Positions 1-12,275 are shown, numbered from the stretch's first letter. The stretch is DNA of 64,000 bases from Plectosphaerella cucumerina (GCA_020746995.1 JAGPXD010000003.1:4216001-4280000); one strand, 5' to 3'. Translations and numbers: made by a program. Notes: a model not told the origin generated them from the sequence alone.

Positions 1-540
1 GGGAAGAGCATGGTGGAGGTAGTGGTGGTGGTGCCTTGCCAGGACCTTTGACGTGGAGGACCTGGCCGCAAAGCCCAGGGCGCGGGGAGTGTTCATCGCA
101 TCGTTCTGCTCGTACGGTGCGTTCTAGTGAACATTGCAGGCCTGCTCTGCGACGGGATACGAGGCGGATATGTCGGAGAGGGCTGCAGATGGATATTTCT
201 CTGGTTCGCAATTCCGGTGATGTAAATCCGACCTCGACCGGGGCGATGTCTCTTATCGATAAGAAGTCCCTCCAGGTGGTAATTGCCCCCGCTCATTGGC
301 CCGACGTTGCAGGCCGCCCCGGCCGTGGACCCCGGCTCACCGAGCGAGACCGTTCGACTGCACTTCAGTTGCAGGGGAAATTTTGAAGCTCGCGTGTTGG
401 ACTCGGGCGGCATCAGTATCATCACCACCACAACCTCCTCCGCCAAGTCCCGACACAACTCGAGCAACCAACCCCAACGACGGCTTCCAAAGGGTACGAA
501 CAGACTATATCGAAATCTCCTCCCTCCCACCGCCGCCCCG
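1..540. other. 5' flank of the bL31m gene, no gene seen
   Basis: No coding sequence can be supported. Open frames exist on both strands but overlap one another and have no recognisable domain or codon bias. The right half becomes C/T and CCAAC-rich (about 420-540), as expected for the leader of the gene that starts at 541. Anything belonging to a gene left of the window cannot be judged. Confidence 0.6.
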
Positions 541-1125
541 ATGGCGCCCAGACTCCCCTCGTCCCTGGCCTCCGCGCCCTCAACCTTCGCCTGCGCATCG
601 CGGCCACGCCTCTCCCCCTCCGCCGCATCAACCCGCCTCGCACCCTCACAAGCCTCCGCCGGCCAGACCCGGCACGCGACCTACGTCCACCGCCCCCGCC
701 GCCCCTACACCTTCACCCAGCTCATCCAGCTCTCCGACGGCTCCACCTTCACCGTCCGCAGCACCTCGCCCCTCGCCCTGCACCGTTGCGACAAGGACTC
801 GCGCAACACCCTGCTGTGGCAGCCGTCCGAGAAGTCCCTCCAGAACATCGAGCAGGACGAGGCCGGAAAGCTCGCCGCCTTCCGTCAGCGTTTCGGTACC
901 GGCTTCGACCTCGCCGCCGACACCGTCACCCGCCTCGGCAAGAAGGGCGGCTCTGGGGCCCGTGACCGTCGTGAGGCTGAGGCCCGTCGCGCCGAGGCAG
1001 AGGCCGCCGCTGCCGCTGCTGCTGCTGAGCACAACGCCTTCGACCTGGGCGATCTGATCAGCGGATACGCCGAGGGCGTGCCGGAGATCAAGGGCGGCAC
1101 TGTCGCGACCAAGAAGGACAAATGA
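541..1125 (+). CDS. MRPL36: mitochondrial large-subunit ribosomal protein bL31m
   Basis: Structural protein of the mitochondrial 54S subunit, bL31 family (yeast Mrpl36). Single exon, 194 aa. The first ~45 residues are rich in Arg, Ser, Ala and Pro and lack acidic residues, which fits a mitochondrial presequence. The conserved core follows with HATYVHRPRRPYTF and LSDGSTFTVRSTSP, the bL31 signature around a strand-rich fold. Residues ~140-170 form an Arg/Glu/Ala-rich helical run with an eight-alanine stretch, followed by a short conserved-looking tail (FDLGDLISGYAEG). The length is typical for the filamentous-fungal version, which is longer than bacterial L31. The ATG at 541 is the first one that gives the presequence; longer open frames from 283 begin in the leader. 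The gene is tail-to-tail with VPS5. The family call rests on remembered motifs and is fairly secure. Confidence 0.85.
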   Translation: MAPRLPSSLASAPSTFACASRPRLSPSAASTRLAPSQASAGQTRHATYVHRPRRPYTFTQLIQLSDGSTFTVRSTSPLALHRCDKDSRNTLLWQPSEKSLQNIEQDEAGKLAAFRQRFGTGFDLAADTVTRLGKKGGSGARDRREAEARRAEAEAAAAAAAAEHNAFDLGDLISGYAEGVPEIKGGTVATKKDK

Positions 1126-1613
1126 GGGAAGAATACGGAGTGAAGGAGAGACACATGTGTATCAGAGTGTACCACCATTGCATGGAGGGGGAAGGAGGAC
1201 GATAGCTGCATGGGGACACTGCAAGGAAATGTCGCCCAAGAGAGAAAAGGGGGGGAAACCGCTGTCATATACTACCAACTGCCACTATCTATGTACAACA
1301 ACAACAACACGACCACAACACCATGGAAGAAACATATATTTCATCGCCCGTCTCCGGCAATGGGGGGAACACGGAGAACACTAGAGCTTTTTCTCCTCCC
1401 ATTTCGCATCGGTGGAGTGAGGCCCCTCGAACGGAATCTGCCCAACAAAAATTACCGTAGGCTGCTCGCTTCGCTTCAGCTTCATCGCGGACCCTGGCTC
1501 CACCCCGCCGGCGCGCCGCGGCTGCTTCACCGCGGCGGCGGCGGTGGCGGCGGCTCGTCGGGCATGCCCGCGATGGACAGCGATGGGAGCGAAGGCCACC
1601 TCCACCCTGTTTG
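1126..1613. other. convergent 3' intergenic spacer (bL31m / VPS5)
   Basis: The stops of two converging genes lie 488 bp apart. The stretch holds purine-rich sequence, then an ACAACAACAACAACA run near 1298-1312 and a GGCGGC-rich stretch near 1535-1556. Both 3' UTRs must end here. No further gene was seen. Confidence 0.6.
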
Positions 1614-3502
1614 CTAATCCGAGTCGTCGTTGATGGTCGCCCTAGCGCGGTCGACGGCCGTGTTGCCCGCGGGCTTTCCGGCCGACGACTCAACGGGGGG
1701 CGGGCGGTAGAACACAGTCTCGTCGTCCTCGGCATCGAGCTGCATGAGGAACGTCTCCCATTTCTCGATGAGCTGTGACAAGTCAGTGATGAACCATTCA
1801 GCAGCACGAGGGTACCACGCACCTCCTTCTGCGCCTCGACAGCGCTCTCGAGGAACGTCTCAACACCGCTCTTGAAGTCCTCGACCTTTTCCCGCTCGAA
1901 CCGGTCCAGCTCGACACGCATCAGCCGGCCCATGTCCTCGAACAGCAGCCGCGCGTGGTGGCACTTGCGCTCCGCCTCGCCCACCTCGGCGCCCACCTGG
2001 TTGAGCCGGTCCTGCTGGCTCTTGCCCTGGCGCAGCAGCTTGTCCTGCGTCGCCTTCTTCTTCTGCAGCTCCGACTCGGCGGAGTGCCATGAGTAAAAGG
2101 CCTTCTGCCGCTGCCCGAACGCCTGCTTAACCGACCCAATGAGCCGGATGTACTCCTCGAGGATGATGCCGAATGTGAGCACGTCCTGCTGCGCCTGCCG
2201 GTCGTACACGTCGCGGATCGTCAGCTGCAGCTCCGAGAGAGCATCCAGCGGCCCCGACAGCGTCGGCGACAGCTCCACCGTGGAAAGCGCATGCAGCGAC
2301 GCCGAGAAGTCACCCGCCGCCTCGGCCATCATCTTACGCTGGCCGACCATGGTCTCCATGGCCTTGAGCAGAGCGCGGAGCTGATTCTCGAGCGCATCGA
2401 GGTAGACCTTCCGATCATGGAACCACTGTGTTCTCTCTGTCAACATGATGGACGACCCTGGCAAACAAGACGGTCACTTACATCGTCTTGCTCAACAAAC
2501 TTGCTGCCGCCGCCAACGTTGATACCCAGACTGCCCAGCACGCCCTTGCTCTCGGTGGGCAGCGGCTCCCTCCGCTCCTTGTGCTTGACATCGACGTTGA
2601 ACGACTCGCTCTCGAGGAACAGCTTAAGGTCGGCGTCGAGCTGCAGCTGCGGGTGCGCGGCAATCTTGTTGAGCATCTTCTCAAGAGCGGCGCGGCGGCT
2701 CTCGACAAAATTGGTCTCGAAGCGGCCGACAGCCTGCTTCTCAGGCGGCGGCGGCACTACGATGCCGGGGTTGTTGCCGTGCAGGGTCGTGTAGAGCCAG
2801 AGGAAGTCGCGGTACCGCCTCTTGACCTCGAAATCCTGCTCCTTGTAGGCCTTGGATGTCGTCTGCGGGGCGCGAGCGAGCGTGAGCATGTTGCGTTGCG
2901 GGCCTGGTCTTCGGAGCAGGACCACCACCTACCTTTGTCCTCACGGCGTACTGGACGTGTGAGCTCGTAAAGTCGCCGACCTTGTGCGGGTCGCCGACGT
3001 TGATGTGGAAGGTCGGCTTGCTGGCCTGCTCGACGGACATGCTGGGGTTCATGGTGCTGCGGACGGGGCTGGGCTGGGCCGCCTGGACGGGCGGCGGCGG
3101 CCTGGGACCGCCGTGACGGCCGAACTGGTCATCGCCGGCATCCTCGATGTGATGCGGGTCGGCCGGGCCCTGACGGCGGACGTTTTGGGACGGCATCGTT
3201 GTCCGAATCACCATCTCCTCCTTCTGGGGAGGCACAGGGGGCGCATCCTGGCCTTCGGGAGAGGCGCCGCCTGCAGGTGCGCCGAGGGGGCCGAGGGGTC
3301 CGAGAGGGTCGTCGTCAACAACCTCGAGGCGTGTAGGCTGGGCTACGAGGCGGCGAGGACCTGCGCGCGCAGGTCTGGACGAGGGGGTCGCTGACTCGGG
3401 GGACTTGGTCGTCGATGGCGATGCTGGCGTCGGAGCGTCCTGGGATGGCTGCTGCGAGGATTGGGCCGAGTCGCCCCAAGGGGACTCTTCGAGGGGGTCC
3501 AT
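1614..3502 (-). CDS. VPS5: sorting nexin Vps5, PX-BAR subunit of retromer
   Basis: Phosphoinositide-binding sorting nexin that dimerises (with Vps17 in yeast) and forms the membrane-bending half of retromer for endosome-to-Golgi recycling. Exons on the minus strand: 3502-2933, 2862-2482, 2425-1823, 1772-1614; introns of 70, 56 and 50 nt are all phase 0; product 570 aa. Residues 1-~160 are acidic/Pro-rich and disordered, starting MDPLEESPWGDS as in fungal Vps5. The PX domain spans about 165-300 with the PI3P-binding RRYRDF at 205-210 and the PPPPEKQ loop. The BAR coiled coil covers about 325-545 (FHDRKVYLDALENQLRALL, then VGQRKMM and EAERKCHHARLLFEDM). The ATG at 3502 gives the conserved start. 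The last exon was assigned by splice signals (GTGCGT..CACTGAC..ACAG) and ends EKWETFL..DDSD, a typical Vps5 tail. Confidence 0.9.
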
Positions 3503-4038
3503 GGTGCGATTGGTATGCGCCCGAGGTGTGTTGTCGGATGAGGAAGCCGTCTATCCTGGGGACACAGTTGGGTGATGTGTGGACAGATTTGCTGGTAAGA
3601 TCGACCGGTGGTGTTGGAGTCGGAGCTTGGAGTGGTAGGCAACCAGAGGTCGGACACCTTGGAGATCGGCCGGAAGCTTGAGGACGTCACGGGCGCTGGA
3701 GCTACGGTGCAACACGCAAGTACCCCGCCCCACATCCGGCTAAATGAATGTCTCTTTTCTGCATACAAATACAGGTCGTCTCCTTTCCTCCTCGACGGTG
3801 ACATTTTAAGAAAGGAAGTGGTATTTTTCAGTCAGTTCGATCGGGTCAGGAGGCTTGTTCATATCAGAATGTCAGATTTCGCTGTACTGAGAGAGAAAAA
3901 CTCCATCAGGGGACAACCAAGGCATGACAGTTGAGCGACGACAGTCAAAGTGAAAGTACAAATTAATGAATTCATACACGCGTGCGCCCCTGCAGTAAAA
4001 ATCGTTCATAGGTTATAGGTAAGCAGGGGGTAGCTCAA
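3503..4038. other. VPS5 upstream region and PFF1 3' end
   Basis: Both flanking genes run leftwards, so this 536-bp interval carries the PFF1 3' UTR (right part, AT-richer near 3930-4020) and the VPS5 promoter and leader (left part). No open frame with coding character and no strong motif was found. Confidence 0.6.
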
Positions 4039-7021
4039 TCACTCCTTAAAAGGCTGAACTCCCCTGAGCAGGCCGCTTCTCGTCTTCGTGAAAGCAACCC
4101 AGACCGGCGAGTACTGCAAGGCCTCGACATATGCCGGGATCTTGCCGGCCTCGTCCCACTGGCACTCAACGGTGCCCTTGGCGTGCTCAGTCTCAACCTC
4201 CACCACCCAGGGCTTCTTCGTGTCACGCCGGAAGAGGCTGATCGACTTGACACCCTCGTCTGGGAATTGCCCGAAGCGGGGGTCAATGTCCGCTCCCTTG
4301 CGGATGGCGAACTTGTGGATCGGTTTCTCGAGGTTCAGAGAGCAGATCTTGGAATTCTTGGCGTCGATGCTCAGGGTTACCGTCTTGCCGCTGTCACCAC
4401 GGCTCAGGTCGACAGTGATCAGATCCTTATGCTTCTCAAAAGGCGCGAGCGCCGCTCCGTCGTACCTGCACTCGGACAGGAAACCGTCCTTCTGGCGCTC
4501 GCACTCAATCTCCTTTCCGGAGGACGAGGGCAGCGACGGGATGATCTGGCGGACGTACTCCTCGACGCCTGAGATCTTGACCGCGGTAGTGCCATTCTCA
4601 AGGTACAGATCCTGCTGGAAGTAGACCTTGTAGCGGCTCTCGGCAGAAAAGGGGAAGGCGATGAGGTTGTACAGGAGGGAGCCGATGAAGATGAGCGACA
4701 AGATGGTGATGGGCACATGGAACGAGACGCGGTGGATGAACGGGCCAAGAGGCAGGAGGATGAGAGTAGTGAAAGCCGCAATGCCCAGGTACGCCGTAAT
4801 GTCACTGCCTCCGTCTCCACGAACGTTCTGTGTGGCCGACGTGATCAGGAGGGCAACCTGTCCGAAGAGAATGACGTTGATCGGAACCAGTAGAAGCAGC
4901 TGCGCCAGCCAGGTCCACTTGGGCAGCCTGCCGGACCAGGACTGCTCCTTGCCATAGGGCTGATGGCGGGGCCGGGTGGGAGACGCGGCCGCCCGGATGG
5001 CCGAGATGGAGCGTCTGTAGGTCGACCCAAAAGTAGTCCTGGAGTTGCTGTTGCCAGTCAGGGGTGTGTTCTCAGTCGGCTCCTCGTCCTCATCATCCGA
5101 GCCGTCGGGAGGCGAACAGGTATTCTCCTCGGCAGCGGCAGGTGCGATGAGAGCATCGGCATGCGGAACTTCGTTGATGTGATCGCGCGTCTGGTGGTCA
5201 TCGTGCACGCGCCTCGCGTAGTCTCTCTTTGGCTCAAGAGCGAACAGATCAAAAAGTCCGATGAGGGTAGAGAGGAAGACGCTCGAGTGCAGGAAGGCGA
5301 AGGGGTAGAAGGCGGCGATGCGGAACCGATCCGCAAAGACGGCCATGAGGATGAGTAGACCCCAGCTGAAGGTGAAGATCCAGATGTGAGCGTAGATGCG
5401 CTGCAGAGCAGTAGGCCGCACGACACTGGCTCCCTTGAGGATGACCCAGAATGCAATGTAGAAGAGCGAGAGAGTCATGGCCCACACGGCGTAGGGGCTC
5501 GTGTAGATGATCAGGGGGTTCACCTTCCGGACAAGAAGTGCCGAAGCAAAGGTGAGGGCGCCGGCGACCGCAAAGGCAAACGGCAGGCGAACCAGACCCC
5601 TGAAGCCGCCGATGGACACGGGGTCCTCCGAGCCCTGGTCATGTATGTTAAGCTTTCCAGAGAAGAGGTAGTACTTGTCCTTGCGAATGAGGATGTACGT
5701 GACCAAAAACAAGATCAGAGGCGACACAATGAGGAGAGTCAGGGCCCATGCGAACAAGCCACGCAGACCGAAGACAGCGAACCCGGCGCCGAACATATCG
5801 AACCAGACGGCAGAGGTGGGCTTGCCACTGGGCACCTTGTTGCGGTCCTGGTCGGGGCGTGCGCCAGCGAACCTGTCGCTGACATCGTTGGAAAGAGACT
5901 CGATGGCCGGAAGAGTGGTCGAGAGCATGTGCCAGATGCTCTCGCGCGAGGTGTGGCGGGCGTCGTCCTCGTTGGTGTGGTAGCGAGGACGGGGCCTGTA
6001 GAAAGCAACGTCGAGGCCGCGCATGCCGAAGATGCCCTCAAAGATGACGTAGTCCGTCTGGCTGCGGACGAGACCGAGCTCGAAGCCGTCCGAGGCGAGA
6101 ACGGTGCCGAAGGGGTGGCGCGCCTTGCGATATGCGCCCACAACCTCCCTGTCGGAGGCTCGGAACAGGATGGCACGTCCACCGGCGCCGGCGCCTTCGA
6201 CGTTGACGAACGTGGTCGGGAAGGAGAGCAGAGGGCTATAGGCAAAGGCCTTGGCACCAAGAAGACCGTCTTCCTCGGCGTTGTTTAGGAGCAGGACCAT
6301 ACCACGCTTGGGCTGGTTGCCCTCGGTGGTGAAGTACTTGAGAAGCTGCAGGACGCAGACGACGCCGACACCATCATCAGTGGCACCGTAGCCGGTGGAG
6401 ACCCTGCGATTGCTTGTCAGCGAATGTGATCCGAAGACTTCAGGAAGGCGGGAAATCTCACGAGTCGTAGTGGGCGTTGACGAGGACGCCGCCACGGCCG
6501 ATCAGCCTCACATCACGGTTAGGCGACCTCCACCACTCGCCCTCCTCATCCTCAGTGCCGCGAATGTAGATCATCTTGTTGGTGCCCTCAAAGTAGCCGG
6601 CGTTTCCGAAGCTGAGAACCTTGGAGCCAGACGCCCAGGTAACATTGGAGACATTGTCGTCGAAGACAGTAACGGCAGGGCTGCTGGCGCGGGGCTCGAT
6701 GCTGGACTTGCCCCATTTGACGCCGCCGGCATCCTCCTTGGTCCAATGGAGGCCACTGCGGTCAAGGATCTCGGAGATCCGCTGGAGGAGGTAGTCGCCG
6801 ACAACCTCATTCTCGTGCGAGTTGTACGGGTGGTAGTCGCGGCTGATGGTGGTGAGGTCCCACCAGGCCTCGGTCAGGTTGATCCCGGCGGGGATGGTCG
6901 AAGGAACCGGAGGGACGCTCTCGTGGATCCAGACGAGAGGAATGAGGAGGGCGGCATAGATGACCACAGTCCAGAGGGTGACGGGGCCGGGCCGGAAGCC
7001 AAAGGGGTTGTGGCACCTCAT
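4039..7021 (-). CDS. PFF1: vacuolar membrane M28 zinc metallopeptidase
   Basis: Multi-pass M28-family peptidase of the vacuolar membrane (yeast Pff1/YBR074W), 974 aa. Exons 7021-6462 and 6403-4039; one 58-nt phase-2 intron (GTGAGA..CGCTGAC..CGCAG) interrupts the serine of HYDS. An N-terminal transmembrane segment covers about residues 14-33 (TLWTVVIYAALLIPLVW). The peptidase domain has all expected metal and catalytic residues: His184 (HYDS), Asp196 (GATDDG), Glu230/Glu231 (NNAEED), Glu256 (NVEGAG) and His329 (YHTNEDD). Several hydrophobic segments follow (about 380-610), then an acidic/Ser-rich cytosolic loop, more membrane helices and a C-terminal lumenal domain. The length matches filamentous-fungal orthologues (~970 aa). 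Nothing is missing, so the enzyme should be active; its substrates are not well established in fungi. Confidence 0.93.
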
Positions 7022-7939
7022 GGTGAGTGGCGCGGCCGAGGCCGGTTATCGAGGATGCTAGATGTCCGTCGGCTGGGCGATCAAAGCGCGTCCAGTGACT
7101 GAGACAGACACGAAGATCGTGAGGCGCGATGCTCGGGGGAAAGGCTAGGGAAGACCGAGCGAATTGATGCCCTCTCTACCGATGCAGTGCGGGAGGTGAG
7201 ATCATGGAGAGCGGACGGCACGGTACAGATGTTTCTCCTGCCGTGTAGCGAGGAGTAGAAGATGAAGCCTCAGCGGAAAAGCACAGGAAAAAATAATGTC
7301 TGCGACCAAGGGAAAGAAGACAGAATAGGCCAGCCCCCTCGAACGGCGGATCTAGATGTTAGGTGAGGTTGGCAGGATTACGAGGAATGGGTGAGGGGCA
7401 GCGCGATGCAGCTGGCGGCGGGCGAGGTTGACGACATCAGACATCAGATGCGCGCGCGCTGCTGCGGCGGAGAGCTGAACTGGGACTAACGCGGGAGCTG
7501 CGGAGGCGGGGTGGCCCAAGCTCCTTGGAGGAGGCAACAGCTTCTGACACTGCTCCTGCCACAGGTCATGATGACACACTGACTGACCCGACCTGACCCG
7601 GACGCGCTTCCCTCAATTGAACCCCCATTGACCCCCGAGCCGTCAATTGAAGACATCCGACACGGTATAATCAAGCAGCTTGCATAGCAAGAAAAAGACC
7701 GAGTTTGATTGAGATTTCGTCTCAAAAGGCCAAAGCAAAGGAAAAAAACCAAACGCCTTCCTCGCTAGAGATTTGCCGCGTCATAACCCCTTCCTGTGCG
7801 TGCGTGTGTGTAGTTGGTGTTTGTAGTTATACATCCAGACTCTGCTGTTGCTGTTCCTACATGCCATGTCGTTCTATACCCTGCCGTGCCTCATCGTGCC
7901 ATAGAAAGCCATGTCGGGTCCTGTCCGTCGGTGCGCCGA
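7022..7939. other. PFF1 upstream region and THO1 3' end
   Basis: 918 bp between two leftward genes. The left part should hold the PFF1 promoter and leader; the right part, AT-richer around 7650-7750, the THO1 3' UTR. CAATTGA occurs twice (7613-7619 and 7643-7649), each next to CCCCCATTGACCC-like or GCCGT sequence. No gene is supported. Confidence 0.55.
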
Positions 7940-8929
7940 TTATGCTGCGAAGCGCTTGGCGCGGGCGTCCATCTTTGCCTTGTCGGCCGGGTCGATGGCG
8001 GCGGGCTGCTTCTTGGTCCTCTGCGGACGGCCGCCCTGGGCCTGTCCCTGGTTCTGGTTCTGGTTCCTGCCGCGGCCGCGGTTGTCGTTCTGGTTCTGGT
8101 TCCTGTCGCCGCGGCGTCCACCACGACCGCCTGTGGTCTGTCTCTTGGTGTCGCGGCCACCCTGGTCCTCCTCACGACCACGCTTTGACCGCCTCTCCCT
8201 CTCGGGGAGCGCAGCGTCCAGGCTCTTGGACAGATCTCCCGTCTCGACTCCGAAGCGCTGGGCCCTCTCAGCCTTCTTCTTCTCAGCGTCGTCGACAGTA
8301 GAGGCCTCGGTGATGCCGAAGCGCTTCGCCCGCTCGGCGCGCTTGCGGGCCTCTTCCGTGGCGTCGCTGGCGCTGAGGTTAAGAGAGAAGTTCTCCTTGG
8401 GAGCCTCCTCTGTCGCCGCGGTCTCTGCGGGGGCGGCCTCGGCGGCCTTTTCGGTGGTGGTGGCTTCGGTGGTCGCGACGGCCGGCGTCTCCACCGCGGC
8501 GGGCTCTGCCGGCTTGGGAGCCTCTGTGACGGGGGCGGCGGGAGCGGCAGTGGGAGCAGCGGCGACAGGAGCAGCGGGTGCGGCGACGGGCTCTGCGGCC
8601 TTGGGCGGTGCTGCGGCCTTTGTTGTGGCGGGCTCGTCGTCGTCCGACCAGTCGATCACTTCGTCATTGGCGGAAGCGACCGGGGCACTGGCGGGCGCGG
8701 CTTCGGCTAGGGGGGTGTATCAGCGGGTGTTCGTATTGAAGGCGACGCGATCGAAGACCGTGGCGAAAGGGAGGCCGGCCAGGGTGGGTTGTCACGTACC
8801 CGGCGCATTCTGCTTATCCGATTCAATGAGACGCGTGACGAGGTCGGCCTTGTTGCCGGTAACGCCGAGACTCCGAGACTGAAGAAGCTTCTTCAGCTCG
8901 GGGACCTTCATCGAGTTGTAGTCGGACAT
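7940..8929 (-). CDS. THO1: SAP-domain mRNP protein, Tho1/SARNP family
   Basis: Nucleic-acid-binding protein that joins nascent mRNPs and supports export (yeast Tho1, animal SARNP/CIP29). Exons 8929-8800 and 8706-7940; one 93-nt phase-1 intron (GTACGT..CCTAG); 298 aa. The SAP domain occupies residues 1-~38 (YNSMKVPELKKLLQ, then the SLGVTGNKADLVTRL helix). A low-complexity Ala/Pro/Glu/Thr linker follows with an acidic WSDDDE patch. Near residues 165-215 come two copies of the family signature, RAERAKRFGI and KKAERAQRFGV, and a third, RAKRFAA, ends the protein. The Arg/Gly/Asn/Gln-rich stretch between them (RGGRRGD, NQNQN) is an RGG-like RNA-binding tail. The ATG at 8929 is the only start that includes the SAP domain. 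The signature repeats make the family call strong; Tho1 orthology follows from length and order. Confidence 0.88.
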
Positions 8930-10461
8930 TGTGGCGGTTGAGGAGTGGGAGGAAGGTAGAGGGTAGGTTGGTAGGAGCTCGGAGAGTCTTGCGACGTGTT
9001 TGCGACAGTCGCTGGAGGTCCGGAATGGAGGGATTCTGACGCGAGTGGCGAAAGATCAAAGCAGCAGTATCAACTCTGGTTGTCGAGGAGAAGTAGATAG
9101 ATCGTGGGATGGATTCTTGGGGGAACAGTCTGGTGAGAGAAGAAGAAGCAGACGGGGAGGAACTTGGAGCAGCGCAGCAGCAGGACGGCCAGAGCCTAGA
9201 GGTAGATTTGCGCGGCGCGTCCCATTCTTTCGCCCTCTCCCTCCCTGCCTCAGCGGCGCGCGGGAGAAGCTGATGGACCAATCAAGCCGACGAGGGCACG
9301 GGCCATTAGCGTCGGTTCCTGCATTCAAGCTCGTCAGCCAATTGTTGCAATAGGGGCAGCTTCACCACCCTGAGGTGCCACCGCCCCGATGGGCGCATTG
9401 TTTGGCCAGTTCAATGGTGGCAAAACGGTGAAAGTAAGGCGGCAGCGGCGAGGCAGACAAGGCAACAATTATTTGTCTTCAAAATCCAGGCAGGTGCATT
9501 GGGAGGAAAGAGCGACAGGTCTGTTGGTTGGAGCAAACCCAAGTATCGGTACTTGCTCATACGTAGCTTCTCGAGTGTCTGCCTTGGTACACCTGCCGCC
9601 TCTTGCATCGTTAATCTGAAGACACGTGGCTCAACTGAATTGTGAGAGTACACCTGCTGATGCTCAGTGATATCCCGACAGGAAGAGATCGAGGATCCAA
9701 ATGCCAGACTCAATGTCCATGTCTTGGAACCTAGCCCAGTTACGGTACAGGTAGCAACGGTACCCCAGATTTCCATGTGTCACGGGGGCCTCCACTTTCC
9801 GTCGAAGAGCGAGCAAGCAGTTGGAGGAAGCAGGCAGCGTCCGTGTTGGAGCACTCAGGGAAAGACCAGCCCAGGCCAGGCCGCTCTCAGGAATCTCCGG
9901 CTCTGTTCCCGCCCCCCTGCCGTCCCCTGCCCAGCGCCCAGGTTGCTTCTGTCGCGGCGGTTGACACACCACTCTCCACTTCCAAGAGGCAGTCGGCATC
10001 GAATTGGATGCATGCGCCGCAGCTCCAACCTTCTTTTTTGTCCGCCCCAAACTGTCCCGTCGCCTCGCGCGACTCCGACTTCCGTGTCCCGTCCGTCTGC
10101 CTCCGCCCAACTCTCCCGCTTCCACGTTGACATCCGAGACTTCCTCGACGTCTGTCCTGCATCACGCGACTCCTGTCCGATTGAATCCCATTGCTTCCGA
10201 CGCCCCCGAGGCCGACCCGCGTGACCTCCCTCCCCGAACAAAACGAGCCAACCTCGGCCTCGACCACGTACATCTTGCGACAGGCAGCCCATAACCCAAG
10301 GTTGGGATATGGACCTGGACTAGGCCAGAGGGCCACCACGACTCTTTCGAGTCGGCTCCTGACCTCGACATCCTTTCCCTCGAGGTGTCCGCTGGGCTCC
10401 CCAGCTTCATCCATAATATTCCAACCCAAGCACTACCCTCGTCGTAGAGTAGAGCGCAACC
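8930..10461. other. divergent promoter region between THO1 and DCR2
   Basis: 1.5 kb between divergently transcribed genes. Both 5' leaders must lie here. The DCR2 side (about 10000-10460) is C/T-rich and open in several frames, typical leader sequence. Two CCAAT motifs (9278-9282, 9338-9342) lie 350-415 bp upstream of THO1. No additional gene is supported; the open frames on both strands are mutually overlapping and domain-free. Confidence 0.6.
9278..9342. promoter_or_regulatory. pair of CCAAT boxes upstream of THO1
   Basis: CCAAT pentamers at 9278-9282 and 9338-9342, about 60 bp apart and 350-415 bp from the THO1 start. This distance suits a HAP-complex-type element in a fungal promoter. 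The assignment is by motif only and could be chance. Confidence 0.3.
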
Positions 10462-12275
10462 ATGTTGACTCGACGAGTGGTGAGTCGAGTGCGCAAAGCC
10501 GTTTCCTTCCACCCCCTTCTCGGCACGGCCGGTTCCTGATCTCTATTGCGCTGCAGCTTCGGTCCATCGTCCAGCTGGCCGCGGCCGCTGTTTTCACGGT
10601 CCTGTTCGTCATGTTCCTCGACCGCAACTTCAGAGTGCTGCCCAAGGCCATCCACAACTATATGCCACAACACAACCATGGCCTGATCGTTACGGACATG
10701 ACCATTGCCGAGTGCTCAACCGTAAACCCATTTGCCTCATGCAAGCTCGACCCTGCCATATGGCACCGTGTCGAGAAGGACTTGTACCTGGGCAAGTCGT
10801 GGACCTCCCACGCATACCTGCACATCGCCCGCAAGAAGGAGGAGGACCTCAAGGACGGTGACATGCTCGTCGTCGATGTCTCCGTTGGTAGACTCGACCC
10901 CACCATCGCCGCCGCAGGCACCGCCTCTGGCGCCAAGAACGTCGAGGGAGAGCGATGGGAGAGCAGGCCCGGCGGCCTCTGGATCAAGAGGACCGCCAAC
11001 CAAAAGGCCGGCGACTCCAAAAACGTCGTCACCTCGGCCGACGTGCTCTTCGGCGACGACGCCGTCGATGCTCGCAATGGCTGGGCTGTCGTCGGCACCA
11101 AGTTCCTCATCAATACCCCTGACGCCAACACGGCCGCCTTCCTGACTGTCCGCCGGGGCAGCCAGCCTGAGGTCAAGAGGCCGCAGCCGCGTGTCCCAGA
11201 CAACGGCAAGTTCAAGATCATGCAGCTCGCCGATCTGCACCTCAGCACCGGCGTGGGCCATTGCCGCGACGCCGTGCCCGACAGCTACAACGGCGGCGAG
11301 TGCTTGGCCGACCCGCGCACCATGGACTTTGTGACCAGGATTCTTGACGAGGAGAAGCCCGACCTCGTCGTGCTCAGCGGCGACCAGGTCAACGGCGATA
11401 CTGCGCCTGACGCGCCCTCTGCGCTGTTCAAGATTGCGCACGTGCTAAGCGAGCGCAAGATCCCCTACGTCGCCATCTTCGGCAATCATGACGACGAGGG
11501 CACCATGTCCCGGCGGAACCAGATGGCCATCCTCGAAACCCTTCCTTATTCGATGGCCCGCCGCGGGCCTAAGGAGATTGACGGCGTGGGCAACTACTAC
11601 ATCGAGGTCCTCGGCCGCGGGAGCTCCGACCACTCGGCGCTGACCGTCTATCTTCTCGACTCGCACGCCTACTCGCCTAACGAGCGCGCCTACCACGGAT
11701 ATGACTGGATCAAGCCCAACCAGATCGACTGGTTCAAGAACACGGCGACGAGCCTCAAGACCAAGCACAAGGAGTACTCGCATACGCACATGGACCTGGC
11801 CTTTATCCACATACCCGTGCCCGAGTACCGCGACAAGACGAAGCCCTACGTGGGGGCTTGGAAGGAGGGCGTCACGGCGCCTTACTTTAACACTGGCTTC
11901 CACGACGCGCTGATTGAGCAGGGCATTGTCATGGTGGGATGCGGACAGTAAGTGATGTGCCTTGGGTTGTTGTCTTTTTCGAGTGTACTGACGGACTGCA
12001 GTGATCACGTCAACGAGTATTGCGCCCTGTCCAAAAACGAAAAGGAGGAGCCGGCACTGTGGATGTGCTACGGCGGAGGCGTGGGCTTTGGAGGGTATGC
12101 GGGCTACGGCGGGTACCACCGGCGTGTTCGCATCTACAGCGTGGACCTCAACCAGGCGCGGATCCGCACTTGGAAGAGGCTCGAGTATGGCGATATTGCC
12201 AGCCGCATCGACGAGCAGATCATTGTGGACGGCGGCAGGGTGATGCCTCCACCAGAGAAGAAGGAGAAGGATTGA
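10462..12275 (+). CDS. DCR2: calcineurin-like metallophosphatase Dcr2
   Basis: Membrane-anchored metallophosphoesterase of the Dcr2/Sia1 family; in yeast Dcr2 dephosphorylates Ire1 and other targets. Exons 10462-10479, 10557-11947, 12002-12275; introns of 77 and 54 nt; 560 aa. The first exon encodes only MLTRRV and is joined to LRSIVQLAAAAVF, giving the usual short cytosolic start and a single transmembrane helix (about residues 7-30). All five metallophosphatase motifs are present: ADLHLS (Asp232, His234), LSGDQVNGD, FGNHDDEG, the HIPVPEY histidine, and GHDH, which is created across the last splice junction (G-CA|T-GAT-CAC). The N-terminal ~200 residues carry the conserved CKLDP..WHRVEKDLYLG block of the fungal family. 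An upstream open frame from 10191 reads through intron 1 and should not be taken as the start. Confidence 0.9.

Noticed and set aside
5386..6288. 300-codon frame antisense to PFF1
   Set aside because: It is a shadow of the peptidase domain coding strand, with a highly charged repetitive product.
10191..10461. Extended N terminus for DCR2
   Set aside because: It would read through a clear 77-nt intron; the short MLTRRV exon gives the conserved family start.
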